A program made the position numbers and the translations under genes. The notes below the pieces were generated by a model. It did not search any database, was not told the origin of the DNA, and saw only the letters and a list, made by a program, of their open reading frames with translations. A stretch of DNA of 64,000 bases from Aestuariibaculum sp. M13 (lineage in GTDB: Bacteria; Bacteroidota; Bacteroidia; Flavobacteriales; Flavobacteriaceae): positions 368,735 to 432,734 of the forward strand of contig NZ_JANIAC010000004.1 of the NCBI RefSeq assembly GCF_024723255.1, written 5' to 3'. This document shows positions 43,468 through 53,004 of this stretch, one piece after another (positions within the stretch are counted from its first letter, which is position 1; the number at the start of each line of letters is the position of its first letter).

Positions 43468-44332
43468 TACACAAGGAATAGAAGTGTTTATAAAACGCGA
43501 AGACCGGATTCATGATTTTGTATCCGGAAATAAATATCGCAAACTAAAATACAATATTCTTGAAGCTGATAAGTTAGGATTTAAAACGCTGTTGACTTTT
43601 GGAGGGGCGTTTTCAAATCATATTGCTGCAGTGGCTTCGGCTGGAAAAGTTTGCAGATTTAAAAGTATTGGCATTATTCGAGGGGAAGAATTAGAGTCTA
43701 AAATTGAAGATAATCCCACCTTAAAATTTGCAAAATCTTGCGGTATGCAATTTGAATTTGTAAGTCGTGAAGCATATAGGGAAAAGACTTCTGAAGACTT
43801 TATTAATCAGTTAAAGGAGAAATTCGGAGCCTTTTATTTGGTGCCTGAAGGAGGAACCAATATTCAAGCAGTAAAAGGCTGTGAAGAAATTTTAACTGAA
43901 GAAGACGACATGTTCGATTATGTCTGTTGTCCTGTTGGTACGGGAGGAACTATTTCTGGATTGATAAATTGTTCAAAACCTGGTCAACAAGTTTTAGGAT
44001 TTCCCGCTTTAAAAGGCGATTTTTTAAAGGAAGATATTAGTAAATTTGTGTCGAAATCCAACTGGAAATTAATAACCGATTACCATTTTGGAGGTTATGC
44101 TAAGATTAATCAGGAATTGGTGCATTTTATAAATGTGTTCAAAGAGCAAAATCAGATCCCTTTAGATCCTGTTTATACTGGAAAAATGATGTTCGGTATT
44201 CAGGAATTAATAAATCAGGGCTATTTTCCTGAGGGAGCAAAAATATTAGCCATTCATACCGGAGGCTTGCAAGGTATTTCAGGGATGAATGCGGTTTTAA
44301 AAAAGAAACATTTACCATTAATAGAAATATAA
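43418..44332 (+). CDS. PLP-dependent ACC deaminase / D-cysteine desulfhydrase family protein
   Basis: A 304-residue fold-type II PLP enzyme. The PLP lysine lies in SGNKYRKLKYN near residue 40, then LLTFGGAFSNHIAAVASAG, a PEGGTN stretch and the phosphate-binding glycine loop CPVGTGGTISG. The family includes 1-aminocyclopropane-1-carboxylate deaminase and D-cysteine desulfhydrase; sequence alone does not choose between them. Without plant association, D-cysteine or another D-amino acid is the more likely substrate. It overlaps the HEXXH gene by 50 bp; no other early ATG is available. The glucosaminidase gene follows by 2 bp. Confidence 0.88.
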   Translation: MIFQLDQSVNQKVDLPNTQGIEVFIKREDRIHDFVSGNKYRKLKYNILEADKLGFKTLLTFGGAFSNHIAAVASAGKVCRFKSIGIIRGEELESKIEDNPTLKFAKSCGMQFEFVSREAYREKTSEDFINQLKEKFGAFYLVPEGGTNIQAVKGCEEILTEEDDMFDYVCCPVGTGGTISGLINCSKPGQQVLGFPALKGDFLKEDISKFVSKSNWKLITDYHFGGYAKINQELVHFINVFKEQNQIPLDPVYTGKMMFGIQELINQGYFPEGAKILAIHTGGLQGISGMNAVLKKKHLPLIEI

Positions 44333-44334
44333 GA

Positions 44335-45153
44335 ATGAATAAATTTTGGGTTGTATTATGTCTGTTAGCTGTACTAACAAGTTGTAAAACTAAAAAAGTA
44401 GCCACGACAACAAAACGAACAAAACCAACTACCGAGCGGGTTGTAGTTCGAGAACGTGAAACTAACACAAAACCTGTTGAAAATAAACCAGTTGAGGAAA
44501 CTAAGGTTTATGCCAGTGCTACCGAAAAATATATTGATACTTATAAAGATGTTGCTAAAACCGAAATGCAACTGTATAATATTCCGGCGAGTATTACCTT
44601 GGCTCAAGGTATATTAGAATCTGGGTCAGGAAACGGACGTTTGTCAGTTGAAGCTAATAACCACTTCGGAATAAAATGTCATGAGTGGACGGGTGCCAGA
44701 ATTTATCACGACGACGATAAAGATCAGGAATGTTTCAGAAAATATGTTGATGCTAAATATTCTTTTAGAGACCACTCGTTATTCCTAACGGAAAGAAAAC
44801 GTTACGCTGATTTATTCAAACAAAAAGCTGGTGATTATAAAGCATGGGCTCGCGGACTTAAAGCAGCGGGTTACGCGACCGATAGAAAGTATCCTGATAA
44901 ATTAATCAGTTTAATCGAGCGTTACGATTTACATAAATACGACGAAGAAGTTTTAGGAACAGCTTACGAACGCATCGATTATTCAAAAGAAGACGTACAA
45001 AACAACAATACCGTTCATACCGTACTTAAAGGAGATACACTGTATTCCATTTCTAAACGATATAATACGACGGTGCAAAATATTCAGCGATTAAACGGGT
45101 TAAACGGAACCAATATTAGTATTGGTCAGGAATTACTGATTTCAACAAATTAA
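44335..45153 (+). CDS. GH73 glucosaminidase lipoprotein with C-terminal LysM
   Basis: A 272-residue cell-wall hydrolase. Lipobox VLTSC near residue 17, a basic/acidic linker (~20-60), a GH73 FlgJ-type beta-N-acetylglucosaminidase domain (~65-205) with the catalytic Glu in [18 protein letters not shown] and the following [11 protein letters not shown] and RDHSLFL blocks, and one LysM repeat at ~225-270 ([17 protein letters not shown]) that binds peptidoglycan. It trims glycan strands during growth or division. It starts 2 bp after the PLP gene and lies 16 bp before hemL, so these genes form one operon. Confidence 0.94.
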   Translation: MNKFWVVLCLLAVLTSCKTKKVATTTKRTKPTTERVVVRERETNTKPVENKPVEETKVYASATEKYIDTYKDVAKTEMQLYNIPASITLAQGILESGSGNGRLSVEANNHFGIKCHEWTGARIYHDDDKDQECFRKYVDAKYSFRDHSLFLTERKRYADLFKQKAGDYKAWARGLKAAGYATDRKYPDKLISLIERYDLHKYDEEVLGTAYERIDYSKEDVQNNNTVHTVLKGDTLYSISKRYNTTVQNIQRLNGLNGTNISIGQELLISTN

Positions 45154-45169
45154 AATAATAAAAACAGAT

Positions 45170-46456
45170 ATGAATTATAAACGCAGTAGCGCATTATTTG
45201 CCGAAGCAGAAATGGTTATTCCCGGAGGTGTTAATTCACCGGTAAGAGCTTTTAAGGGTGTTGGAGGAACACCTATTTTTGTGAAAGAAGCTAAAGGTGC
45301 GTATTTGTATGATGAAGATGGTAATAAACTTATAGACTATATAAATTCCTGGGGACCTATGATTTTAGGTCACGCTTATCAACCGGTTGTTGATGCTGTT
45401 GTTGAAAAAGCAAAAAAGGGAACTTCTTTTGGCATGCCAACCGAAATTGAAACAGAAATTGCAGAATTGGCTGTTTCTATGGTGCCAAATATTGATAAAA
45501 TTAGATTTGTAAATTCGGGAACCGAGGCTTGTATGAGTGCCGTAAGATTGGCTCGTGGATTTACAGGAAAAGATAAGATTGTAAAATTTGCTGGTTGTTA
45601 TCATGGTCACAGTGATTCGTTTTTAATTCAGGCGGGTAGTGGAGCCAGTACGTTTGGTACACCAAATAGTCCAGGAGTAACTCAAGGCACTGCAAAAGAT
45701 ACCCTGTTAGCTAATTATAATGATATTGATAACGTAAAGGAATTAATTGCAGCCAATCCAAACGAGATTGCTTGTATTATTATTGAGCCAGTTGCCGGAA
45801 ATATGGGCTGTGTTCCTCCTCAAAATGACTTTTTACAAAAATTAAGAACAGTTTGTGATGAGAACAATATCTTGTTAATTTTTGATGAGGTCATGACCGG
45901 TTTCCGTTTAGCTAAAGGTGGAGCTCAGGAATTATTTGGAATTAAAGCCGATATCGTTTGTTTTGGAAAGGTAATTGGTGGTGGTTTACCTGTTGGAGCT
46001 TTTGCTGCCAGAAATGAAATTATGAATCATTTAGCGCCTCTTGGACCGGTATATCAGGCAGGAACATTAAGTGGAAACCCATTAGCAATGGCGGCAGGTT
46101 TAGCTATGTTAACAGCATTGAATGAAGAGCCTGAAATTTTCAACCGTTTAGCAGAGAAAACTGAATATTTGCACAAAGGCATTGCTAAGGTCTTATCAGA
46201 TAATAATATCGCTCATACTATAAATCGTGTTGGATCGATGATTTCCGTTCATTTTGATGAAGCTGAGGTAGTCGATTTTACAACGGCGGCTAAAGGAAAT
46301 AACGACACCTTTAAAAAGTTCTTCCACGGTTTATTAAACGAAGGCGTTTACATTGCACCAAGTGCTTTTGAAACCTGGTTTATTACTGATGCTTTATCTT
46401 ATGATGATTTAGATTTTACCATTAATGCGGTAAATAAAGTTGCAAAAGGCTTATAA
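45170..46456 (+). CDS. hemL: Glutamate-1-semialdehyde 2,1-aminomutase
   Basis: A 428-residue class III PLP enzyme of the C5 tetrapyrrole pathway, making 5-aminolevulinate. [13 protein letters not shown] near the start, [18 protein letters not shown] for cofactor phosphate, [14 protein letters not shown], and PLP lysine K267 in [15 protein letters not shown]. The length is standard. It is the last gene of the + strand operon, with a bidirectional terminator right after it. Confidence 0.98.
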   Translation: MNYKRSSALFAEAEMVIPGGVNSPVRAFKGVGGTPIFVKEAKGAYLYDEDGNKLIDYINSWGPMILGHAYQPVVDAVVEKAKKGTSFGMPTEIETEIAELAVSMVPNIDKIRFVNSGTEACMSAVRLARGFTGKDKIVKFAGCYHGHSDSFLIQAGSGASTFGTPNSPGVTQGTAKDTLLANYNDIDNVKELIAANPNEIACIIIEPVAGNMGCVPPQNDFLQKLRTVCDENNILLIFDEVMTGFRLAKGGAQELFGIKADIVCFGKVIGGGLPVGAFAARNEIMNHLAPLGPVYQAGTLSGNPLAMAAGLAMLTALNEEPEIFNRLAEKTEYLHKGIAKVLSDNNIAHTINRVGSMISVHFDEAEVVDFTTAAKGNNDTFKKFFHGLLNEGVYIAPSAFETWFITDALSYDDLDFTINAVNKVAKGL

Positions 46457-46461
46457 AAATA

Positions 46462-46491
46462 AAAAGCGCGTTTCAACAGAAACGCGCTTTT
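46462..46491. terminator. Bidirectional terminator after hemL
   Basis: AAAAGCGCGTTTC pairs with GAAACGCGCTTTT around ACA-A, A-rich before and T-rich at the end; it can end hemL and the convergent gene at 46530. Confidence 0.92.
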
Positions 46492-46529
46492 AACCAACCA
46501 AACTATAGTCAAAAACTAACTAAACTATA

Positions 46530-47009
46530 TTATTTTCTATCACTTTTGCCTTCAAATTGTCTTTGAGGCATATCTTTTTTCATTTTCTGAGCTCTTTGTT
46601 TCATCTTAGCCTGAGTATCTTCCCATTTAGAATACTGCTCTTTTGTTAAGATATTTTTCATTTTAGCTTTTACAGCTATTTGATGGTCTAAGCGGTCATT
46701 CATCATTTTATAACGCTCCTCACTGCTTGGCTTTTGCCATTCACCACTTTCTTTTTTAGCTTTTAAAGACTCCATCATGTCCTTTTTAGCCTTGGCGTTT
46801 TCTAAATTCAATTTATATATTTCGTCCTGCTGAGATTTGGTTAAATCATAATTCAAGGTCATGTGTTTTGTTCTCAGCGTTGCGGCTTGTTCTGGAGTAA
46901 GGTCGTTCATTCTATGAGGTCTCTCCATACGATCTGCAAATTGTCTTCTCTCTTGTGCAATACCTTGTAGTGATATCAAAGCGATTGCGATAGCTATAAT
47001 TTTTTTCAT
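46530..47009 (-). CDS. Small secreted Spy/DUF4890-like helical protein
   Basis: A 159-residue secreted protein with a signal peptide (1-18, cleavage after GIAQ). The mature part is helical and very rich in Lys, Met, Gln and Glu, with two LTxxQ-like segments (LTPEQAATL near 37 and LTKEQYSKW near 120) as in Spy/CpxP chaperones and the Bacteroidota DUF4890 group. Such proteins bind unfolded periplasmic proteins or act in envelope stress sensing. Assignment to the group is probable from pattern alone. Alone on the minus strand. Confidence 0.75.
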   Translation of the reverse strand: MKKIIAIAIALISLQGIAQERRQFADRMERPHRMNDLTPEQAATLRTKHMTLNYDLTKSQQDEIYKLNLENAKAKKDMMESLKAKKESGEWQKPSSEERYKMMNDRLDHQIAVKAKMKNILTKEQYSKWEDTQAKMKQRAQKMKKDMPQRQFEGKSDRK

Positions 47010-47107
47010 CGTTTAAAAGTTTTATTTGCATTTAAGACCTGCTAAAGATGAAAAGGTTTAATGTTAATTTAAACTTTAACGATTATTAACAGTTGATAAT
47101 GTTTTGG

Positions 47108-48334
47108 TTAGAGGTGTTTTTTGTGAAAAATGGGAAAACTGAAATTAATGCCAGATTGTAGGTCTGCTGCGTTATTTACAAGAAAATCTTCCTTAAGATA
47201 TACCGAAAGTTTACCTGTATTCCAGCCATAGGTATAAGTGAAGGCCCAATAGGTTAATGTCTTGTATAGAGTAGAAATGCCATGGTGCCAGCCACCTCTT
47301 ATTTCCTGCCATTTTCCTATGAGCTGATAGTAGGAGGCTTCTTCTTTTTTATTATATCGACTTTGAAGCTGGTAGTTAACTCCAAGGGCATGATAATGAT
47401 TGTTTTTTGTGAATTTCGTAAGTTCTATATCGGCTTCACCTGTGCCTAAAAAAGGATTATTCCCCAAATCGATAGAATTGTTAAAGTTGATAATGTTCTT
47501 ACGAAGTAGGTTGAATGCAAGTCCCAAATTAAGTTGATAGTTATTTTTCAGATTGAAGGTTTTTAAACCATTTGCTGAAATACCAATATCTAATGAATGG
47601 TTATATTTTGAAGTATTCCATCCTAGATGACTTCCAAAGTTGATGAAAATATCTTTTGTTCTGTTAAAGTTAAAATTAGGGTAGAAGTAATGGTTGAATT
47701 CTATTCCACTGAAAATAAAATCATTGTTATGAAGTTCTAAAGTGTTTCCGTTGCGGTCTAAATACGCAATATTAGCTTGATTTAACCCATAGTAACGACG
47801 CCCGTAAGGGTCTTCTTTGGCAATAATTGTGCTGTGGGTCCATTCAATAAATTCATCACTTGTAAAAATAGATAAAGGATATTTACCTTTTGTAATAAGG
47901 TGCGAACGCAATGAAATGTCCAGTTCATGTTGTTTTGCTATTGGAATATCGATCTCAAAACGAAATTCTTTAATTACAGCATCAACTAAAATATTCATAT
48001 AATGGGCAGGGGTAGTTTCCTGATCGAGAAAGAAAAATGCGCGGTCATGCCATTTTACTTGGCTTTGTTCCAGCCTAACCTCAGGATTTTTTGGAAAGTA
48101 GGCTTCAACAAAGGGATGAAATACATTTCCACTTGATGAATTGAAACTAATCCCGATATTTTCTGGGACATGAGCTTTAAAATTTCTACTAATTCTGGAA
48201 CTAAAAATACCAAAATGATGGGTGCCTAAGGTGTTTGGGGTGTCGATGCCATTCTTTAAGATATTCATATTTTGTTGTGCCCAGCAATGACTGAATATGA
48301 AAAATATAAAATAGAAGAGGTTTTTTGTTGGCAT
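47108..48334 (-). CDS. Secreted protein of unknown function, probable outer-membrane beta-barrel
   Basis: A 408-residue protein I do not recognise. It has a signal peptide (1-19, cleavage near CWAQ), alternating hydrophobic strands throughout, aromatic-ended strands and a final strand of outer-membrane type (LQSGINFSFPIFHKKHL region). Segments such as RYYGLNQANIAYLDRNG and TYTYGWNTGKLSVYL recall DUF3187-like barrel proteins, but I am not sure. It may form a small porin or lipid-interacting barrel. There is a 372-base gap upstream with a + strand terminator. Confidence 0.65.
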   Translation of the reverse strand: MPTKNLFYFIFFIFSHCWAQQNMNILKNGIDTPNTLGTHHFGIFSSRISRNFKAHVPENIGISFNSSSGNVFHPFVEAYFPKNPEVRLEQSQVKWHDRAFFFLDQETTPAHYMNILVDAVIKEFRFEIDIPIAKQHELDISLRSHLITKGKYPLSIFTSDEFIEWTHSTIIAKEDPYGRRYYGLNQANIAYLDRNGNTLELHNNDFIFSGIEFNHYFYPNFNFNRTKDIFINFGSHLGWNTSKYNHSLDIGISANGLKTFNLKNNYQLNLGLAFNLLRKNIINFNNSIDLGNNPFLGTGEADIELTKFTKNNHYHALGVNYQLQSRYNKKEEASYYQLIGKWQEIRGGWHHGISTLYKTLTYWAFTYTYGWNTGKLSVYLKEDFLVNNAADLQSGINFSFPIFHKKHL

Positions 48335-48706
48335 ATTATAAAAATATGGAAAAGAAACTAACTTCTAATATTAAGTTTATGTTGCGTTAAGATTATTTTT
48401 TAGTGTAGTTAAGACACTTTTTTTCTTAAAAATTTTAACAGTTATAGGTTTTTGTCTTAAAGAAGGTATAAAATTGACCTTTTTGGTGTTAAACATTTCT
48501 AAATATCTTTAGTACATGGGAAAAAAGCTGAATCTTTGCAGAGTAGTTTATTTGAAACAAGTAATGCTCATAAGTTAAAAATTCATACTTTTTAATATTG
48601 AAGTTATTAGTTAGTTAATAAATTAAGTTTAGTTGGTTAGTTTGTGAAAGCCCAGTAATTGTAAATTACTGGGCTTTTTTATTTGTATGAATTGAAAATT
48701 AAAAAG
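48335..48706 (+). other. Intergenic region with an orphan + strand terminator
   Basis: Both neighbours are on the minus strand, yet the region ends in a + strand terminator (48649-48680). A weak -7 box AATCTTTG lies at 48531 and another TACTTTTT at 48586. The motif ATTAGTTAGTT lies at about 48606. No convincing protein frame was seen. Confidence 0.55.
48586..48680 (+). ncRNA. Candidate short RNA with terminator
   Basis: The 3' end is a 12-bp perfect hairpin, AGCCCAGTAATT (48649-48660) with AATTACTGGGCT (48664-48675), followed by six T's on the + strand. No + strand gene precedes it within several kilobases, so it should end a dedicated transcript. The 5' end is uncertain: I give the nearest weak -7 box as the start. 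It could instead act weakly as a minus-strand terminator for the histidine kinase gene. Confidence 0.4.
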
Positions 48707-50767
48707 CTAAACAACGTGGGTTTCGTTGTTAAAATGGAATTGTAATAGTTTGTATAAACGTTCCTTTTTAAAGGGTTTGGTTAGGTAGTTGTTCATACCG
48801 CTTTCAATGGCTTTGTTAATGGCTTCGGTAGTTACATTGGCTGATAAACCGAATATGATAACCTCGTTGTCAACCTCTCTTATATATTTTGTGGCTTCCC
48901 AACCATCCATTTCCGGCATGTGAATATCCATAAAAATAAGCTGATATTTCTTTTCATTAAAACGGTCGAGAGCTATTTTTCCATTATTTGCTGTATCTGC
49001 ATTAATGCCTAAATCCTGCAGGAATTTTTTAAGAACAATAATGTTTAGATTGTTATCGTCTACAATAAGTACGTTTAAATCGGAAGCGTTAATACTTTTC
49101 TTTAAATCCAGATTTTTCTTTTGAACAATATCTTTGGTTATTTTAAACATAAACGACACAGTAAATTTGGTGCCTTTTTCAAATTCACTTTCAACACTAA
49201 TATCGCCTCCCATCATTTCTACAAGGTTTTTGCATATGGCAAGACCAAGTCCGCTTCCTTCGTGTTCTTTTTTGACACTATTTTCGATTTGAGTGAATCG
49301 GTTAAAGATTGTATTTAGTTTGTCTTTTGGTATCCCAATGCCTGTGTCTTCAATGCTAATAACAAGTTTAAGCTGATCTTTAATAACGGTTTCAGAATAG
49401 CTAATGGTTACACCGCCCGTTTTAGTGAATTTTAAGGCGTTTTTAAGGAGGTTGTTAATAACCTGAAGCATTTTGTTTAAATCGCCTATTACGGTTGTTC
49501 CTGAAACATCATTAAAGTTGGTGTTTAAGTACAGGTTCTTTTTTACGAACAGAAACTGATTAACATCTACAAGCTTTTTAATTTTATTTAATGGTGTAAA
49601 AATGTTTTCCTCGAGCTCGGTGTTTCCAGATTCAATTTTATCGAAATCTAAAATGTCGTTAACCAGACTTAATAGATTGCTTGAGGATTTATCCATTAAA
49701 TCGACATATTCTTTATGGACGGGAGATAAACTTTCACTCTTAAGTAATTCTATAAAACCTATAATAGCATGTAAGGGTGTTCGAATTTCATGACTCATAT
49801 TTGATAGAAATTCGGTTTTAGCCTGCGACGCTTTTTTAGCTCTGTTTTTTTCTTGCTCTAAAGTATGGTTTAATTTGGTAAGGGTTTCGTTGGATTGCAG
49901 TGCCAAACGACTACTTTTTTTGGCTTGCAGATAAAAGAAGATTAAGGATGAAACAACAAATGCCAAAAATATACCAACAACAAATGCGACATCTATAATG
50001 GTATTTCCTTCAGCTAGCAATAGTTTTTTTGATGGATAAATATTCAGTTGCCAGTTTTGGTTGTCTCCGGAGTCAATGGTTAAATTTTTAGTATAAACCG
50101 GATTGGTTTTACTATTAAGTTTTATAGCACTGTTTAATTGATAAAATGCCAAGCCTTTGTCGTCATAAAATTCTATGACATACTGGTCTTCCAAATGGTT
50201 TGCCAAACGGTCGAAATTGGATTTAAAATCCATACCGGCAGTGATTGTTCCTTGAAATTTATTATCAAAATATACAGGGACATCAACCAAAAATGCCTCT
50301 CCAGATTGTTTTAAATCTAACCAATGCGTAATATTTGTGGTTCCGTTTTTAGAATGTTTTAGCCAGTCGTCTCTTCGATAATCTAGTGTTGAGATATCAA
50401 GATTCAGTGCTTTTTTGTTTTCTTCAGAAGGATAAATGCTTCTGATAATCATTGAGCTGTCTATCCATTCAATAAATTTAAAAGAATCATTCTGCTCCAG
50501 AAGTAAATTGGCATCGTGTTCCCAGTTTTTAAAATAGTCACCATTAGTAAATTCCAGGCGACTTTTTAAATTTTCTAACCGGGCAATATCCGAGTGGATA
50601 ATGTTTTCAAACTCTTTAGATATAAGTTCACCTGTATGTTGAATATCTTCATCAATTACGGAAGCGTATTCGTCTTTAGAAACTTTGTAGATGTAAAGTT
50701 TAGCTAAAGAAAGGACAAAAAAAATGGTAACGGCTATAATTAAATCAATTTTTATCTTTTTAATCAT
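48707..50767 (-). CDS. Hybrid sensor histidine kinase/response regulator with CHASE domain
   Basis: A 686-residue membrane sensor. First membrane helix ~7-25; extracytoplasmic CHASE domain ~40-245 (FKFIEWIDSSMIIRSIYP, GTITAGMDF); second helix ~258-285; short coiled coil; HisKA ~325-390 with the phospho-acceptor His in FLSNMSHEIRTPLHAI; HATPase with NNLLKNALKF, DTGIGIPKD and GSGLGLAI; and a C-terminal receiver domain with LIVDDNN, phospho-acceptor Asp in FMDIHMPEMDG and Lys in TKPFKKE. All catalytic residues are present. CHASE domains bind small ligands such as adenine derivatives or peptides. No output regulator gene is adjacent, so its partner is elsewhere. Confidence 0.94.
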   Translation of the reverse strand: MIKKIKIDLIIAVTIFFVLSLAKLYIYKVSKDEYASVIDEDIQHTGELISKEFENIIHSDIARLENLKSRLEFTNGDYFKNWEHDANLLLEQNDSFKFIEWIDSSMIIRSIYPSEENKKALNLDISTLDYRRDDWLKHSKNGTTNITHWLDLKQSGEAFLVDVPVYFDNKFQGTITAGMDFKSNFDRLANHLEDQYVIEFYDDKGLAFYQLNSAIKLNSKTNPVYTKNLTIDSGDNQNWQLNIYPSKKLLLAEGNTIIDVAFVVGIFLAFVVSSLIFFYLQAKKSSRLALQSNETLTKLNHTLEQEKNRAKKASQAKTEFLSNMSHEIRTPLHAIIGFIELLKSESLSPVHKEYVDLMDKSSSNLLSLVNDILDFDKIESGNTELEENIFTPLNKIKKLVDVNQFLFVKKNLYLNTNFNDVSGTTVIGDLNKMLQVINNLLKNALKFTKTGGVTISYSETVIKDQLKLVISIEDTGIGIPKDKLNTIFNRFTQIENSVKKEHEGSGLGLAICKNLVEMMGGDISVESEFEKGTKFTVSFMFKITKDIVQKKNLDLKKSINASDLNVLIVDDNNLNIIVLKKFLQDLGINADTANNGKIALDRFNEKKYQLIFMDIHMPEMDGWEATKYIREVDNEVIIFGLSANVTTEAINKAIESGMNNYLTKPFKKERLYKLLQFHFNNETHVV

Positions 50768-50823
50768 AAGCTGTTACCAGATTTTATATTTTGTTTTTAA
50801 CTAGGCTCTAATATAAAAAAGTT

Positions 50824-52518
50824 TTAAGAAATTAGCTCAACAATTAAATCGCTATCGGTTTTAATAACATTGGCTAACTTATGCTTAGTTAAGGCTTTAA
50901 TACCTTTATCCCAGGCTTTGTTGCTTAAACCGCTTTCTTCTTTAAGTACATTTAAAGGAAGGCTTTTCTTAGCTTTTAACACTTCAAAAATAGCCTTTTC
51001 GTTATCGCTTAAAGTAACTGTCTTTTTCTCTGGTCTCATTTGCGGGAAGAATAACACTTCCTGAATAGATTGATTATTGGTTAAGAACATAATTAATCGG
51101 TCCATACCAATACCCATACCCGATGTAGGAGGCATACCATATTCTAATGCACGTAAAAAGTCGTAATCAATAACCCCGTTAGCTTCGTCATCACCTTTTT
51201 TAGCTAATTCCATTTGGTGCTCAAAACGCTCACGTTGATCGATAGGGTCGTTTAATTCAGAATATGCATTGGCAATTTCTTTACCACAAACCATCAACTC
51301 GAAACGCTCTGTTAAATCCGGATTCTCGCGGTGTTCTTTACATAACGGACTCATTTCTTTAGGGTAGTCGGTGATGAAAGTTGGCTGAATGTAGTTGCCT
51401 TCACATTTTTCACCAAAAATTTCATCAATCAGTTTTCCTTTACCCATAGTATCGTCAACTTCAATACCCATACCTTTGGCAGCGGCACGAATTTCGTCTT
51501 CTGATTTTCCAGTAATATCGAAACCTGTAAAATGTTTGATAGAATCGGCCATGGTTACTCGAGCATAAGGTGCTTTAAAGTCGATCTCGTGTTCACCAAA
51601 CTTCGCTTTAGTAGAACCGTTTACTGCTATAGCACAATGCTCTAATAAACGCTCACAGAAATCCATCATCCAGTTGTAATCTTTGTAAGACACATAGATT
51701 TCCATAGCTGTAAACTCCGGGTTGTGCGTTCTGTCCATCCCTTCGTTACGGAAGTTTTTAGAGAACTCGTAAACCCCGTCAAAACCACCAACAATTAAGC
51801 GCTTTAAGTAAAGCTCGTTGGCAATACGCATGTATAACGGAATGTCTAAAGCGTTGTGGTGCGTAACAAACGGTCTTGCGGCAGCACCTCCAGGGATAGA
51901 TTGTAATACCGGTGTTTCTACCTCAAAATAACCAGCGTCGTTAAAAAACGAACGCATGGCGTTGAATAATTTGGTACGCTTAATAAATATTTCTTTAACG
52001 TGCGGGTTAACTACTAAATCGGCATAACGTTGTCTGTAACGTTGTTCCGGGTCTGTAAATGCATCGTATACTTTACCATCTTTTTCTTTTGGTAATGGTA
52101 GCGGTTTTAGGGCTTTACTCAATAAAGTGAAGTCTTTTACCTTAACGGTTTTTTCACCTACCTGTGTTGTGAATAACTCTCCTTCTATACCAACAAAGTC
52201 ACCAAAGTCGATTAGTTTTTTAAATAATTCGTTGTATTTTTCTTTGTCTTCTCCCGGACAAATTTCATCACGGTTAAAATACACTTGTATCTTACCATCG
52301 GCATCTTGTAATTCGGCAAAACTGGCTTTCCCTTGCACCTTAATCATCATTAAACGACCTGCAATAACCACCTTTTTGTCAGCTTCAAAATTCTCTTTTA
52401 TCTGTTTCGATGTATGCGTTACAGGATATAAATCTGCTGGGTACGGATTAACGCCCAATTCGCGTAATTTTACTAATTTTTCTCTACGTACAAGTTCTTG
52501 CTCTGATAATTGCGACAT
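50824..52518 (-). CDS. lysS: Lysyl-tRNA synthetase (class II) with C-terminal extension
   Basis: A 564-residue class II synthetase: OB-fold anticodon-binding domain ~40-170 (VIAGRLMMIKVQGKASFAEL), catalytic domain with motif 1 (FFNDAGYFEVETPVLQ), motif 2 (FRNEGMDRTHNPEFTAMEIYVSY) and motif 3 (GMGIGMDRLIMFL). Bacterial LysRS is about 500 residues; here an added ~65-residue tail (LSDNEKAIFEVLKAKKSLP to the end) looks like a winged-helix or DNA/RNA-binding fold. A -7 box TATCTTTG lies 42 bases above the start on the minus strand. Confidence 0.97.
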   Translation of the reverse strand: MSQLSEQELVRREKLVKLRELGVNPYPADLYPVTHTSKQIKENFEADKKVVIAGRLMMIKVQGKASFAELQDADGKIQVYFNRDEICPGEDKEKYNELFKKLIDFGDFVGIEGELFTTQVGEKTVKVKDFTLLSKALKPLPLPKEKDGKVYDAFTDPEQRYRQRYADLVVNPHVKEIFIKRTKLFNAMRSFFNDAGYFEVETPVLQSIPGGAAARPFVTHHNALDIPLYMRIANELYLKRLIVGGFDGVYEFSKNFRNEGMDRTHNPEFTAMEIYVSYKDYNWMMDFCERLLEHCAIAVNGSTKAKFGEHEIDFKAPYARVTMADSIKHFTGFDITGKSEDEIRAAAKGMGIEVDDTMGKGKLIDEIFGEKCEGNYIQPTFITDYPKEMSPLCKEHRENPDLTERFELMVCGKEIANAYSELNDPIDQRERFEHQMELAKKGDDEANGVIDYDFLRALEYGMPPTSGMGIGMDRLIMFLTNNQSIQEVLFFPQMRPEKKTVTLSDNEKAIFEVLKAKKSLPLNVLKEESGLSNKAWDKGIKALTKHKLANVIKTDSDLIVELIS

Positions 52519-52552
52519 ATTCTAAAATGCTGAGTATAATTTTTTAAAGGCA

Positions 52553-52560
52553 CAAAGATA
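52553..52560 (-). promoter_or_regulatory. Bacteroidota -7 box (TATCTTTG) for lysS
   Basis: Exact TAnnTTTG match on the minus strand, 34 bases above the lysS ATG. Confidence 0.5.
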
Positions 52561-52737
52561 AACATAATCATTAAGGTAACATACCTAATAATTTGTGAAA
52601 TTTTGGCGTTACCTAAAGGTCGCGTTTTAATTATTTTACGGTAGTTTTCTGCAAATGCTTTTAGTATTCACGATTTCCTTCCAAAAAAAATATAGGTGAG
52701 CATATGTAATCGCTAACGCAGTTTGTAACAAAAGGCA

Positions 52738-52745
52738 TAATTTTG
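52738..52745 (+). promoter_or_regulatory. Bacteroidota -7 box (TAATTTTG) for the YqaE gene
   Basis: Exact TAnnTTTG match 46 bases before the ATG at 52791, followed by CG and an A-rich leader. Confidence 0.5.
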
Positions 52746-52790
52746 CGTCAAACAAAAGTCATCAATCAAAAACAATAAAAAATCAAAATC

Positions 52791-52949
52791 ATGAGTTTCT
52801 GGAGAGTATTACTGTCTATTATTTGTCCGCCATTAGCAGTATTAGATAAAGGCTGCGGATCTATTTTAATCGTTCTTATTTTAACCTTTTTCGGGTGGGT
52901 GCCTGGCGTTATTGCCGCTTTAGTGATTTTAAATAATCCTAAGAATTAG
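52791..52949 (+). CDS. YqaE/Pmp3-family small membrane protein
   Basis: A 52-residue hydrophobic protein with two membrane helices. It opens MSFWRVLLSIICPPLAVL and continues DKGCGSILIVLILTFFGWVPGVIAAL; the ICPPLAV and GWVPGVIAAL blocks are the Pmp3/YqaE signature. Family members are plasma-membrane proteolipids often linked to salt or cold stress and membrane potential. It has its own -7 box at 52738 and stands apart from lipB. Small size hides it from gene finders. Confidence 0.93.
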   Translation: MSFWRVLLSIICPPLAVLDKGCGSILIVLILTFFGWVPGVIAALVILNNPKN

Positions 52950-52990
52950 TTAAACCAAGTATTTAACTGTTTCAGTAATTGGATTTGTCT

Positions 52991-52998
52991 TAATTTTG
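52991..52998 (+). promoter_or_regulatory. Bacteroidota -7 box (TAATTTTG) directly before lipB
   Basis: Exact TAnnTTTG match only six bases before the lipB ATG at 53005, implying a leaderless or nearly leaderless mRNA. It also contains the in-frame TTG at 52996, which therefore cannot be the start. Confidence 0.6.
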
Positions 52999-53004
52999 CA
53001 GTCT

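Noticed and set aside
52127..52525. 132-codon open frame on the + strand opposite lysS
   Set aside because: Fully within lysS, whose OB-fold and motifs are clear; the opposite frame has low-complexity Ser/Leu content.
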